Made by a program: the position numbers and the translations under genes. The notes beneath the pieces were generated by a model, which was not told where the DNA came from, did no database searches, and saw only the letters and a list, made by a program, of their open reading frames with translations. Source: Solen grandis (lineage: Eukaryota; Mollusca; Bivalvia; Adapedonta; Solenidae). Taken from it: a DNA stretch of 64,000 nt. Each line of letters opens with the position of its first letter. Position 1 is the stretch's first letter. Below, piece after piece: positions 1-13,958 of the stretch. The DNA lies in assembly GCA_021229015.1 (NCBI GenBank), contig CM037792.1, forward strand, positions 41,074,543 through 41,138,542. The letters are read 5' to 3'.

Positions 1-883
1 CGAGATATAAACTGTTAAACACACTGAGGGTTACCAAATTTTCGTTTTTCCGCCATAACTCAACCGATTCAACCCCGATCATCAAAAACTAAATATCATC
101 TGAAAGGTCTTTCTAAGCACTACAAATTATACGCATAATGTCTCGATAGAATATTTACCGTTTTTGAAATATTTAAGGCCGAAGAAAAAGCCGATAATTG
201 ATATATGACCTTGACCTTTGGGATTTTCCGGAAACGGAAGTGGCATGGCTCCATAGAATCTAATATTGCATCTTCAGACAAAATTTCAAGCAAATCATAC
301 AAAAAATAAAGCCTACATGGTTTAAAAACCGTTATGTTTTAATACGAAAGTTTTAATAGCATTATGACGTCATGTGACGTCATATGTCGTTCATCTTTTC
401 AGAATGTCAAGAAGACCTAGAGACTAATATTCAGTCCAAATATTAGCTTTCTAGCTCTTCAGAAAGCGATTTTATACGCATTTGAAATTTGACGTCATTA
501 GTTCGAATCTTGGATTCGCCATAAAACCTTTGCCTTTTCGAATTTGGAAAAACGGACACCGAAAGGCACAACTAGAGCCTAACATACACATTCTGTAAAA
601 TTTTAATGAAAATCGGTCCAGAAATAATGGCTGTAGACCGCGTACAAACTTTTTCACCTGACGTCGAATCTGACGTTATATGACGTCATATGAATATGAA
701 ATTCATTGCATCCGAAAGCTCATGGTTTGAAATATATGCCATGAAATTTTCATTGTTCTGAGCCAATGGCAACACCTCGAAATTAACACAAATATAAGAG
801 GAAGAAAAAATGAATAATAAGAATAATAAAAAAACAGTACAAACCCAATAGGACTTTCTGCCGAAAGGGCAGAAAGTCCTAAT
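1..883 (-). repeat. Composite satellite unit E0 (partial)
   Basis: End of a unit whose start is outside the window. Positions 1-300 are diverged and carry ATGACCTTGACCTTTGG near 204. 360-830 is a B-type monomer ending in a GAAGAAAAAA/AATAAT run and the 31-bp palindrome at 850-880 (AGGACTTTCTGCC arms). No coding potential beyond repeat-derived ORFs. Strand is a convention: the AACTAGA end is on the left of each unit. Confidence 0.85.
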
Positions 884-3800
884 AACTAGATGTCATTCGT
901 CTAAACGAATGATAGGACTTTCTGCAACCTGTGTTAATGCAAAAAGCAGGAGATAGAAGTTTCATGTAATGACTCACCTCTGATAGTATTTCATGTTCAT
1001 GCTGATTAATTGACATTATATTCCGCGAAAAATAAGCGTTTAGTTACGAAGAAAAAAAAATAAGTAGCAGTAGTAGTAGTATGCTTATGACGTCATATGA
1101 CGTCACGACTCAAAATATATTAAGAAATTCTGCAGAACTGCAAACTGTGTAAGTTTCAACTTTCTATCTCATCCTGAAGCTCTTCAATCCTAAAATGAAA
1201 TTTTTGGTCCTATGTTCGAATATAACTTCAGCCACAGAACTTCGGTTTTTCGGAATTTCGGTAAGCTGGCAGGATATGTACACCTTAGTTTCAAGATGTA
1301 CCATCTGTGAAAATTTGAAGAAAATCTGATCATAAATGGCGGCTGTAGAGCGCGAACACCATTTTTCACTATTTTTAGCTCTGACGTCACATGACGTCAT
1401 AGGGTGCTGCAGATGCTTTTGTTCAAAAGCGCATACTTTACTGTCATAACTCTAAAATCTTCATTATTCTGAACAACTGGCATCATGTCGAAATCATTGC
1501 CCTAAAATGAAAATTAAGAAGTATGCTTATGACGTCACATGACGACATTTGACGTCAGGACTCAAAATATATTAAGAAATTCTGGAGAACTGCAAACTGT
1601 GTAAGTTTCAACTTTCTATCTCATCCTGAAGCTCTGTAATCCTAAAATGAAATTTTCGGTCCTATGTTTGAATCTTATTTCAGCCACAGAACTTCGGAAT
1701 TTCAGTTAGCTTACAGGATATGCACACCTTAGTTTCAAGATGTACCATCTGTGAAAATTTGAAGAAAATCCGACCATAAATGGCGGCTGTAGAGCGTGAA
1801 CACCATTTTCCACTATTTTTAGCTCTGACGTCATATGACGTCATAGGGTGCTGAAGATGCTTTTGTTCAAAAGCGCATACTTTACTGTCATAACTCTAAA
1901 ATCTTCATTATTCTGAACAACTGGCATCATGTCGAAATCATTGCCCTAAAATGAAAATTAAGAAGTATGCTTATGACGTCACATGACGACATTTGACGTC
2001 AGGACTCAAAATATATTAAGAAATTCTGCAGAACTGCAAACTGTGTAAGTTTCAACTTTCTATCTCATCCTGAAGCTCTGTAATCCTAAAATGAAATTTT
2101 CGGTCCTATGTTCGAATCTTATTTCAGCCACAGAACTTCGGAATTTCAGTTAGCTTACAGGATATGCACACCTTAGTTTCAAGATGTACTATCTGTGAAA
2201 ATTTGAAGAAAATCCGACCATAAATGGCGGCTGTAGAGCGTGAACACCTTTTTCCACTATTTTTAGCTCTGACGTCATATGACGTCATAGGGTGCTGAAG
2301 ATGCTTTTGTTCAAAAGCGCATACTTTAAAGTCATAACTCTGAAATATTCATTATTCTGAACAACTGGCATCATGTCAAAATCATTGCCCTAAAATAAAA
2401 AGTAAGAAGTATGCTTATGACGTCACATAACGTCATATGACGTCACGACTCAAAATATATTAAGAAATTCTGCAGAACTGCAAACTGTGTAAGTTTCAAC
2501 TTTCTATCTCATCCTGAAGCTCTTTAATCCTAAAATGAAATTTTCGGTCCTAAGTTCGAATTTTATTTCAGACACAGAACTTCGGTCTTTCGGAATTTCG
2601 GTTAGCTGACAGGATATGCACACCTTAGTTTCAAGATGTACCATCTGTGAAAATTTGAAGAAAATCCGACCATTAATGGCGGCTATAGAGCGTGAACACC
2701 ATTTTTCACTATTTTTAGCTCTGACGTCATATGACGTCATAGGGTGCTGAAGATGCTTTTGTTTAAAAGCGCATACTTTACTGTCATAACTCTGAAATAT
2801 TCATTATTCTGAACAACTGGCATCATGTCGAAATCATTGCACTAATATAAAAATTAAGAAGTATGCTTATGACGTCACATAACGTCAAATGACGTCTCGA
2901 CTCAAAATATATGTAGAAATTCTGCAGAACTGCAAACTGTGTAAGTTTCAACTTTCTATCTCATCCTGAAGCTCTTTAATCCTAAAATGAAATTTTCGGT
3001 CCTATGTTCGAATCTTATTTCAGCCACAGAACTTCGGTCTTTCAGAATTTCGGTTAGCTGACAGGATATGCACACCTTAGTTTCAAGATGTACCATCTGT
3101 GAAAATTTGAAGACAATCCGACCATAAATGGCGGCTGTAGAGCGTGAACACCATTTTTCACTATTTTTAGCTGTGACGTCATATGACGTCATAGGGTGCT
3201 GAAGATGCTTTTGTTCAAAAGCGCATACTTTACTGTCATAACTCTGAGATATTCATTATTCTGAACAACTGGCATCATGTCGGAATCATTGCCCTAATAT
3301 AAAAATTAAGAAGTATGCTTATGACGTAACATAACGTCATATGACGTCACGACTCAAAATATATGTAGAAATTCTGCAGAACTGCAAACTGTGTAAGTTT
3401 CAACTTTCTATCTCATCCTGAAGCTCTTTAATCCTAAAATGAAATTTTCGGTCCTATGTTCGAATCTTATTTCAGCCACAGAAATTCGGTCTTTCGGAAT
3501 TTCGGTTAGCTGACAGGATATGCACACCTTAGTTTCAAGATGTACCATCTGTGAAAATTTGAAGAAAATCCGACCATAAATGACGGCTGTAGAGCGCGAA
3601 CACCATTTTTCACTATTTTTAGCTGTGACGTCATGTGACGTCATAGGCTGCTAATAATCATTGAAATCAAAATTTCCTCACGTGACTAATAACCCATAGA
3701 AATTTCATCGTCCTAGGACTATTGCAACATATTAAAATAAGCGTTTAGTTAGGAAGAAGAAAAGAATAATAATAATAAAAAAATGACGTCACGTGACGTC

Positions 3801-5127
3801 ATATGACGTTTATTTTCACATAATTGTTAGACACCCAGAGACCTACTAACTGACAAAATTTCAACTTTCTATCTCAAATAGGACAGTTTTTATAAGCATT
3901 TAAAAATTGACGTCCTTGGTTCGAATCTTGGATCCGCCATAGATGCTTGGACTTTTCGAATTTTGAAAAACGGACACCGGTATACACAATAAGAACGTAA
4001 TATACACATTCTGTGAAAATTTGATGAAAATCGGCCGATTAATAATGGCTCTAATTTAAATTTGACGTCATATGACGTCATAGGCTTCTGAAAATCATTG
4101 AAATCGAAATTTCAGCGTCTGAGTCATGTGTCATTAAATTTTCATTGCCCTTCGACAATTTCAACATATAGAAATACCCTTGTTAATATTAGAAATACAT
4201 TATCATATAATGACGTCACGTGACGTCATATGACGTTTATTTTTACAAAATGTTTAAGACTCCCAGAGACCTATATACTGACCAAATATCACTTTTCTAT
4301 CTCAAATAGGACCGATTTTATGAGCATTCAAAAATTTACGACCTTGGTTCGAATCTTGGATTCGCTATAGAACCATGGACTTTTCGAATTTTGAAAAACG
4401 GACACGGAGATGCACAACTAGAACTTAATATACACATTCTGTGAAAATTTGATGAAAATCGGTTCATAAACAATGGCTGCAGACCGCGTAAAAACTTTTG
4501 TTGCATATTTCAAGTGTGACGTCATATGACGTCATAGGCATATGAAAATCATAGAAATCAAAATTTCAGCGTTTGAAGCATGTGCCATTAAATTTTCATT
4601 GCCCTTCAACAATTGAAACATATAGAAATATTCTTGTTAATATTAGAAATACATTATCATATAATGACGTCACGTGACGTCATATGACATTTATTTTCAC
4701 AAAATGTTTAAAACTTCTAGAGACCTATATACTGACTAAAAATCAACTTTCTATCTTAAATAGGACAGATTTTATAAGCATTTAAAAATTTACGACCTTG
4801 GTTCGAATCTTGGATTCGCTTTAGAATCATGGACTTTTCGAATTTTGAAAAACGGACACCGGGATGCACAACTAGAGCCTAACATACACATTCTGTGAAA
4901 TTTTGATGAAAATCGGTCCAGAAATAATGGCTGTAGACCGCGTACAAACTTTTTCACGTGATGTCAAGTCTGACGTTATATGACGTCATATGAATATATA
5001 ATTCATTGCATCCGAAAGCTCATGGTTTGAAATATATGTCATAAAATTTTCATTGTTCTGAGTCAATGGCAACACCTCGAAATTAACACAAATATATGAG
5101 GAAGAAAAAAAGAATAAGAAGAAGAAT
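884..5127 (-). repeat. Composite satellite unit E1: six A and three B monomers
   Basis: It opens with AACTAGA, a hairpin (TCATTCG/CGAATGA) and ATAGGACTTTCTGC (884-924), then a leader of about 140 bp. Six A monomers follow at a period near 452 bp (1.1-3.65 kb), then three B monomers (3.7-5.1 kb). A and B are diverged relatives: both share GTTCGAATCTT, a TTCGGAATTT-like block, CTGTGAAAATTTGA.GAAAATC and GGCTGTAGA.CGCG. Each monomer is bounded by TGACGTCA clusters. Confidence 0.9.
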
Positions 5128-8100
5128 AAGTAGATTTCATTCGTTGATACGAATGATAGGACTTTCTGCTAAAATTGAAAAATATTAAGATTAATACCGT
5201 TAGAAAGAATATATATTAAATTCTCTACCCTTTACTTTTTTTCGTATGGACTTCTTTTAGCTTTGACGTCACATGACGTCATAAGTGCTGAAAATTCTTT
5301 TGTTAAAAAGCGCATACATTACTCTCATAACTCTGAAATTTTCATTATTCTGAACAACTGGCATCATGTCGAAATCATTGCCCTAAAATTAAATCTAGAA
5401 GTATGCTTATGACGTCACATGACGTCATATGACGTAACGACTCAAAATATATATAGAAATTCTGCAGAACTGCAAACTGTGTAAGTTTCAACTTTCTATC
5501 TCATCCTGAAGCTCTTTAATCCTAAAATGAAATCTTCGGTCCTATGTTCGAATCTTATTTCAGCGACAGAACTTCGGTCTTTCAGAATTTCGGTTAGCTG
5601 ATAGGATATATACACCTTAGTTTCAAGATGTACCATTTGTGAAAATTGAAGAAAATCCGACCATAAATGGCCGCTGTAGAGCGTGAACGCCATTTTTCAC
5701 TATTTTTAGCTCTGACGTCACATGACGTCATAGGGTGCTGAAAATTCTTTTGTTCAAAAACGCATACTTTTCTGTCATAACTCTGAAATTTTCATTATTC
5801 TGAACAACTGGCATCATGTCGAAATCATTGCCCTAATAGGAAAATTAAGAAGTATGCTTATGACGTCACATGACGTCATATGATGTCAGGACTCAAAATA
5901 TATGTAGAAATTCTGCAGAACTGCAAACAGTGTAAGTTTCAACTTTCTATCTCATCCTGAAGCTCTTTAATCCTAAAATGAAATTTTCGGTCCTATGTTC
6001 GATTCTTATTTCAGCCACAGAACTTCGGTCTTTCGGAATTTCGGTTAGCTGAAAGGATATGCACACCTTAGTTTGAAGATATACCATCTGTGAAAATTTG
6101 AAGAAAATCCGACCATAAATGGCGACTGTAGAGCGCGAACACCATTTTTCACTATTTTTAGCTCTGACGTCATATGACGACATAGGGTGCTGAAGATGCT
6201 TTTGTTCAAAAGCGCATACTTTACTGTCATAAATCTGAAATTTTCATTATTCTGAACAACTGGCATCATGTCGAAATCATTGCCCTAAAATGAAAATTAA
6301 GAAGTATGCTTATGACGTCACATGACGACATTTGACGTCACGACTCAAAATATATTGAGAAATTCTGCAGAACTGCAAACTGTGTAAGTTTCAACTTTCT
6401 ATCTCATCCTGAAGCTCTTTAATGCTAAAATAAAATTTACGGTCCTATGTTCGAATGTTATTTCAGCCACAGAACTTCGGTCTTTCGGAAATTCGGTTAG
6501 CTGACAGGATATGCACACCTTAGTTTCAAGATGTACCATCTGTGAAAATTTGAAGAAAATCCGACCATAAATGGCGGCTGTAGAGCGTGAACACCATTTT
6601 TCACTATTTTTAGCTCTGACGTCATATGACGACATAGGGTGCTGAAGATGCTTTTGTTCAAAAGCGCATACTTTACTGTCATAAATCTGAAATTTTCATT
6701 ATTCTGAACAACTGGCATCATGTCGAAATCATTGCCCTAAAATAAAAATTAAGAAGTATGCTTATGACGTCACATGACGTCATATGACGTCAGAAATCAA
6801 AACATATGTAGAAATTCTGCAGAACTGCAAACTGTGTAAGTTTCAACTTTCTATCTCATCCTGAAGCTCTTTAATCCTAAAATGAAATTTTCGGTCCTAT
6901 GTTCGATTCTTATTTCAGCCACAGAACTTCGGTCTTTCGGAATTTCGGTTAGCTGAAAGGATATGCACACCTTAGTTTGAAGATATACCATCTGTGAAAA
7001 TTTGAAGAAAATCCGACCATAAATGGCGACTGTAGAGCGCGAACACCATTTTTCACTATTTTTAGCTCTGACGTCATATGACGACATAGGGTGCTGAAGA
7101 TGCTTTTGTTCAAAAGCGCATACTTTACTGTCATAAATCTGAAATTTTCATTATTCTGAACAACTGGCATCATGTCGAAATCATTGCCCTAAAATGAAAA
7201 TTAAGAAGTATGCTTATGACGTCACATGACGACATTTGACGTCACGACTCAAAATATATTGATAAATTCTGCAGTACTGCAAACTGTGTAAGTTTCAACT
7301 TTCTATCTCATTCTGAAGCTCTTTAATGCTAAAATAAAATTTACGGTCCTATGTTCGAATGTTATTTCAGCCACAGAACTTCGGTCTTTCGGAAATTCGG
7401 TTAGCTGACAGGATATGCACACCTTAGTTTCAAGATGTACCATCTGTGAAAATTTGAAGAAAATCCGATCATAAATGGCGGCTGTAGAGCGTGAACACCA
7501 TTTTTCACTATTTTTAGCTCTGACGTCATATGACGACATAGGGTGCTGAAGATGCTTTTGTTCAAAAGCGCATACTTTACTGTCATAAATCTGAAGTTTT
7601 CATTATTCTGAACAACTGGCATCATGTCGAAATCATTGCCCTAAAATAAAAATTAAGAAGTATGCTTATGACGTCACATGACGTCATATGACGTCAGAAA
7701 TCAAAAAATATATAGAAATTCTGCAGAACTGCAAACTGTGTAAGTTTCAACTTTCTATCTCATCCTGAAGCTCTTTAATCCTAAAATGAAATTTTCGGTC
7801 CTATGTTCGAATCTTATTTCAGCCACAGAAATTCGGTCTTTCGGAATTTCGGTTAGCTGACAGGATATGCACACCTTAGTTTCAAGATGTACCATCTGTG
7901 AAAATTTGAAGAAAATCCGACTATAAATGACGGCTGTAGAGCGCAAACACCACTTTTCACTATTTTTAGCTGTGACGTCATGTGACGTCATAGGCTAAAG
8001 ACAATCATTGAAAACAAAATTTCCTCACGTGACTAATAACCCATAAAAATTTCATGGTCCTAGGACTATTGCAACATATTAAAATAAGCGTTTAGTTAGG

Positions 8101-9485
8101 AAGAAGAAAAGAATAATAATAATAAAAAAATGACGTCCCGTGACGTCATATGACGTTTATTTTCACATAATTGTTAGACACCCAGAGACCTACTAACTGA
8201 CAAAATTTCAACTTTCTATCTCAAATAGGACAGTTTTTATAAGCATTTAAAAATTGACGTCCTTGGTTCGAATCTTGGATCCGCCATAGATGCTTGGACT
8301 TTTCGAATTTTGGAAAACAGACACCGGTATACACAATATGAACGTAATATACACATTCTGTGAAAATTTGATGAAAATCGGCCAATTAATAATGGCTCTG
8401 GACCGTGTACAAACTTTCGTAGTCAATTTCAAATGTGACGTCATATGACGTCATAGGCTTCTGAAAATCATTGAAATCGAAATTTCAGCGTCTGAATCAT
8501 TTGTCATTAAATTTTCATTGCCCTTCGACAATTTCAACACATAGAAATACTCTTATTAATATAAGAAATACATTATCATATAATGACGTTAAGTGACGTC
8601 ATGTGACGTTTATTGTCACAAAATGTTTAAGACTCCCAGAGACCTATATACTGACCAAATATCACTTTTATATCTCAAATAAATCCGATTTTATAAGCAT
8701 TTAAAAGTTTTCGACCTTGGTTCGAATCTTGAATTCGCTATAGAACCATGGACTTTTCGAATTTTGAAAAACGGACACCGGAATGCACAACTAGAACTTA
8801 ATTTACACATTTTGTGAAAATTTGATGAAATTCGGTTCATAAACAATGGCTGTAGACCGCGTACAAACTTTTGTTGCATATTTCAAGTGTGACGTCATAT
8901 GACGTCATAGGCATATGAAAATCATAGAAATCAAAATTTTATCCTTTGGAGCATGTGTCATTAAATTTTCATTGCCCTTCAACAATTTCAACATATAGAA
9001 ATATTCTTGTTAATATTAGAAATACATTATCATATAATGACGTCACGTGACGTCATATGACATTTATTTTCATAAAATGTTTAAAACTTCTAGAGACCTA
9101 TATACTGACTAAATATCAACTTTCTATCTTAAATAGGACAGATTTTATAAGCATTTAAAAATTTACGACCTTGGTTCGAATCTTGGATTCGCTATAGAAC
9201 CATGGACTTTTCGAATTTCGAAAAACGGACACCGGGATGCACAACTAGAGCCTAACATACACATTCTGTGAAATTTTGATGAAAATCGGTCCAGAAATAA
9301 TGGCTGTAGACCGCGTACAACCTTTTTCACGTGACGTCAAATCTGACGTAATATGACGTCCTATGAATAAAAAATTCATTGCATCCGAAAGCTCATGGTT
9401 TGAAATATATGCCATAAAATTTTCATTGTTCTGAGTCAATGGCAACACCTCGAAATTAACACAAATATAAGAGGAAGAAAAAAAG
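5128..9485 (-). repeat. Composite satellite unit E2: six A and three B monomers
   Basis: It begins AAGTAGA plus hairpin CATTCG/CGAATG and TAGGACTTTCTGC (to 5,169), with a different short leader. Six A monomers run from 5.25 to 8.0 kb. Monomers near 5,947 and 6,851 are nearly identical, as are those near 6,399 and 7,303, giving a 904-bp dimeric higher-order repeat. Three B monomers follow (8.0-9.48 kb). Confidence 0.9.
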
Positions 9486-11947
9486 AACTAGATGTCATTC
9501 GTCTAAACGAATGATAGGACTTTCTGCAACCTGTGTTAATGCAAAAAGCAGGAGATAGAAGTTTCATGTAATGACTCATTTCTGGTAGTATTTCATGTTC
9601 ATGCTGAACAATTGACATTATATTCCGCGAAAAATAAGCATTTAGTTACGAAGAAAAAAAATAAGTAACAGTAATAGTAGTATGCTTATGACGTCATATG
9701 ACGTCACGACTCAAAATATATTAAGAAATTATGCAGAACTGCAAACTGTGTAAGTTTCAACTTTCTATCTCATCCTGAAGCTCTTTAATCCTAAAATGAA
9801 ATTTTCGGTCCTATGTTCGATTCTTATTTCAGCCACAGAACTTCGGTCTTTCGGAATTTCGGTTAGCTGAAAGGATATGCACACCTTAGTTTGAAGATAT
9901 ACCATCTGTGAAAATTTGAAGAAAATCCGACCATAAATGGCGACTGTAGAGCGCGAACACCATTTTTCACTATTTTTAGCTCTGACGTCATATGACGACA
10001 TAGGGTGCTGAAGATGCTTTTGTTCAAAAGCGCATACTTTACTGTCATAAATCTGAAATTTTCATTATTCTGAACAACTGGCATCATGTCGAAATCATTG
10101 CCCTAAAATGAAAATTAAGAAGTATGCTTATGACGTCACATGACGACATTTGACGTCACGACTCAAAATATATTGATAAATTCTGCAGTACTGCAAACTG
10201 TGTAAGTTTCAACTTTCTATCTCATTCTGAAGCTCTTTAATGCTAAAATAAAATTTACGGTCCTATGTTCGAATGTTATTTCAGCCACAGAACTTCGGTC
10301 TTTCGGAAATTCGGTTAGCTGACAGGATATGCACACCTTAGTTTCAAGATGTACCATCTGTGAAAATTTAAAAAAAATCCGACCATAAATGACGGCTGTA
10401 GAGCGCGAACACCATTTTTCACTATTTTTAGCTGTGACGTCATGTGACTTCATAGGGTGCTGAAAATCATTGAAATCAAAATTTTCTCACGTGACTAATA
10501 ACCCATAAAAATTTCATCGTCCTAGGGCTATTGCAACATATCAAAATAAGCGTTTAGTTAGGAAGAAGAAAAGAATAATAATAATAATAAATGACGTCAC
10601 GTGACGTCATATGACGTTTATTTTCACATAATTGTTAAGACACCCAGAGACCTACTAACTGACAAAATTTCAACTTTCTATCGCAAATGTGACAGTTTTT
10701 ATAAGCATTTAAAAATTGACGTCCTTGGTTCGAATCTTGGATCCGCCATAGATGCTTGGACTTTTCGAATTTTGAAAAACGGACACCGGTATACACAATA
10801 AGAACGTAATATACACATTCTGTGAAAATTTGATAAAAATCGGCCCATTAATAATGGCTCTGGACCGTGTACAAACTTTCGTAGTCAATTTCAAATGTGA
10901 CGTCATATGACGTCATAGGCTTCTGAAAATCATTGAAATCGAAATTTCAGCGTCTGAATCATTTGTCATTAAATTTTCATTGCCCTTCGACAATTTCAAC
11001 ACATAGAAATACTCTTATTAATATAAGAAATACATTATCATATAATGACGTTAAGTGACGTCATGTGACGTTTATTGTCACAAAATGTTTAAGACTCCCA
11101 GAGACCTATATACTGACCAAATATCACTTTTATATCTCAAATAAATCCGATTTTATAAGCATTTAAAAGTTTTCGACCTTGGTTCGAATCTTGAATTCGC
11201 TATAGAACCATGGACTTTTCGAATTTTGAAAAACGGACACCGGAATGCACAACTAGAACTTAATTTACACATTTTGTGAAAATTTGATGAAATTCGGTTC
11301 ATAAACAATGGCTGTAGACCGCGTACAAACTTTTGTTGCATATTTCAAGTGTGACGTCATATGACGTCATAGGCATATGAAAATCATAGAAATCAAAATT
11401 TTATCCTTTGGAGCATGTGTCATTAAATTTTCATTGCCCTTCAACAATTTCAACATATAGAAATATTCTTGTTAATATTAGAAATACATTATCATATAAT
11501 GACGTCACGTGACGTCATATGACATTTATTTTCATAAAATGTTTAAAACTTCTAGAGACCTATATACTGACTAAATATCAACTTTCTATCTTAAATAGGA
11601 CAGATTTTATAAGCATTTAAAAATTTACGACCTTGGTTCGAATCTTGGATTCGCTATAGAACCATGGACTTTTCGAATTTCGAAAAACGGACACCGGGAT
11701 GCACAACTAGAGCCTAACATACACATTCTGTGAAATTTTGATGAAAATCGGTCCAGAAATAATGGCTGTAGACCGCGTACAACCTTTTTCACGTGACGTC
11801 AAATCTGACGTAATATGACGTCCTATGAATAAAAAATTCATTGCATCCGAAAGCTCATGGTTTGAAATATATGCCATAAAATTTTCATTGTTCTGAGTCA
11901 ATGGCAACACCTCGAAATTAACACAAATATAAGAGGAAGAAAAAAAG
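9486..11947 (-). repeat. Composite satellite unit E3: two A and three B monomers
   Basis: AACTAGA plus hairpin module at 9,486-9,528, then two A monomers (near 9.77 and 10.22 kb) and three B monomers (10.5-11.94 kb). The B block repeats that of E2 at an offset of 2,462 bp with long identical stretches (about 8,230-9,650 against 10,690-12,105), showing recent duplication. Confidence 0.9.
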
Positions 11948-13958
11948 AACTAGATGTCATTCGTCTAAACGAATGATAGGACTTTCTGCAACCTGTGTTA
12001 ATGCAAAAAGCAGGAGATAGAAGTTTCATGTAATGACTCATTTCTGGTAGTATTTCATGTTCATGCTGAACAATTGACATTATATTCCGCGAAAAATAAG
12101 CTTTAAAAAAAAAAGTAACAGTAATAGTAGTATGCTTATGACGTCATATGACGTCACGACTCAAAATATATTAAGAAATTATGCAGAACTGCAAACTGTG
12201 TAAGTTTCAACTTTCTATCTCATCCTGAAGCTCTTTAATCCTAAAATGAAATTTTCGGTCCTATGTTCGAATCTTATTTCAGCCACAGAACTTCGGTCTT
12301 TCGGAATTTCGGTTAGCTGACAGGATATGCACACCTTAGTTTCAAGATGTACCATCTGTGAAAATTTAAAAAAAATCCGACCATAAATGACGGCTGTAGA
12401 GCGCGAACACCATTTTTCACTATTTTTAGCTGTGACGTCATGTGACTTCATAGGGTGCTGAAAATCATTGAAATCAAAATTTTCTCACGTGACTAATAAC
12501 CCATAAAAATTTCATCGTCCTAGGGCTATTGCAACATATCAAAATAAGCGTTTAGTTAGGAAGAAGAAAAGAATAATAATAATAATAAATGACGTCACGT
12601 GACGTCATATGACGTTTATTTTCACATAATTGTTAAGACACCCAGAGACCTACTAACTGACAAAATTTCAACTTTCTATCGCAAATGTGACAGTTTTTAT
12701 AAGCATTTAAAAATTGACGTCCTTGGTTCGAATCTTGGATCCGCCATAGATGCTTGGACTTTTCGAATTTTGGAAAACAGACACCGGTATACACAATATG
12801 AACGTAATATACACATTCTGTGAAAATTTGATGAAAATCGGCCAATTAATAATGGCTCTGGACCGTGTACAAACTTTCGTAGTCAATTTCAAATGTGACG
12901 TCATATGACGTCATAGGCTTCTGAAAATCATTGAAATCGAAATTTCAGCATCTGAAGCATGCGGCATTAAATTTTCATTGCCCTTCGAAAATTCCAACAT
13001 AGAAATACTCTTGTTAATATTAGAAATTCATTATCATATAATGACGTCACGTGACTTCAGATGACATTTATTTTCACAAATTGTCTAAGACTCTCAGAGA
13101 CCTATATACTGACCCAATATCATCTTTCTATCTCAAATAGGACCGATTTTATAAGAATTTGAAAATTTACGATCTTGGTTCGAATCTTGGAATCGCTATA
13201 GAACCTTGGACTTTTCGAATTTTGAAAAAAGGACACCGGGATGCACAACTAGATCTTAATATACACATTCTGTGAAAATTTGATGAAAATCGGTTCATAA
13301 ACAATGGCTGTAGACCGCGTACAAACTTTTGTTGCATATTTCAAGTGTGACGTCATATGACGCCAGAGGCATATGAAAATCAGAGAAATCAAAATTTCAG
13401 CGTTTGAAGCATGTGTCATTAAATTTTCATTGCCCTTCGACAATTTCAACATATACAAATATTCTTGTTAATATTAGAAATACATTATCATATAATGACG
13501 TCACGTGGCGTCATATGACATTTATTTTCACAAAACGTTTAAAACTTCTAGAGACCTATATACTGACTAAATATCAACTTTCTATCTTAAATAAGACCGA
13601 TTTTATAAGCATTTAAAAATTTTCGACCTTGGTTCGAATCTTGGATTCGCTATAGAACCTTGGACTTTTCGAATTTTGAAAAACGGACACCGGGATGCAC
13701 AACTAGAACTTAATATACACAATCTGTGAAAATTTGATGAAAATCGGTTCACAAACAATGGCTGTAGACCGCGTACAAACTTTTTCACCTGACGTCGAAT
13801 CTGACGTTATGTGACGTCATATGAATATGAAATTCATTGCATTCGAAAGCTCATGGTTTGAAATATATGCCATAAAATTTTCATTGTTCTGAGTCAATGG
13901 CAACACCTCGAAATTAACACAAATATAAGAGGAAGAAAAAAAGAATAAGAAGAAGAAT
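11948..13958 (-). repeat. Composite satellite unit E4: one A and three B monomers
   Basis: AACTAGA module at 11,948-11,990, one A monomer (12.1-12.45 kb) and three B monomers (12.5-13.95 kb). The segment around 12,215-12,770 matches 10,217-10,770 at an offset of 1,998 bp, a second recent copy event. Confidence 0.9.
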
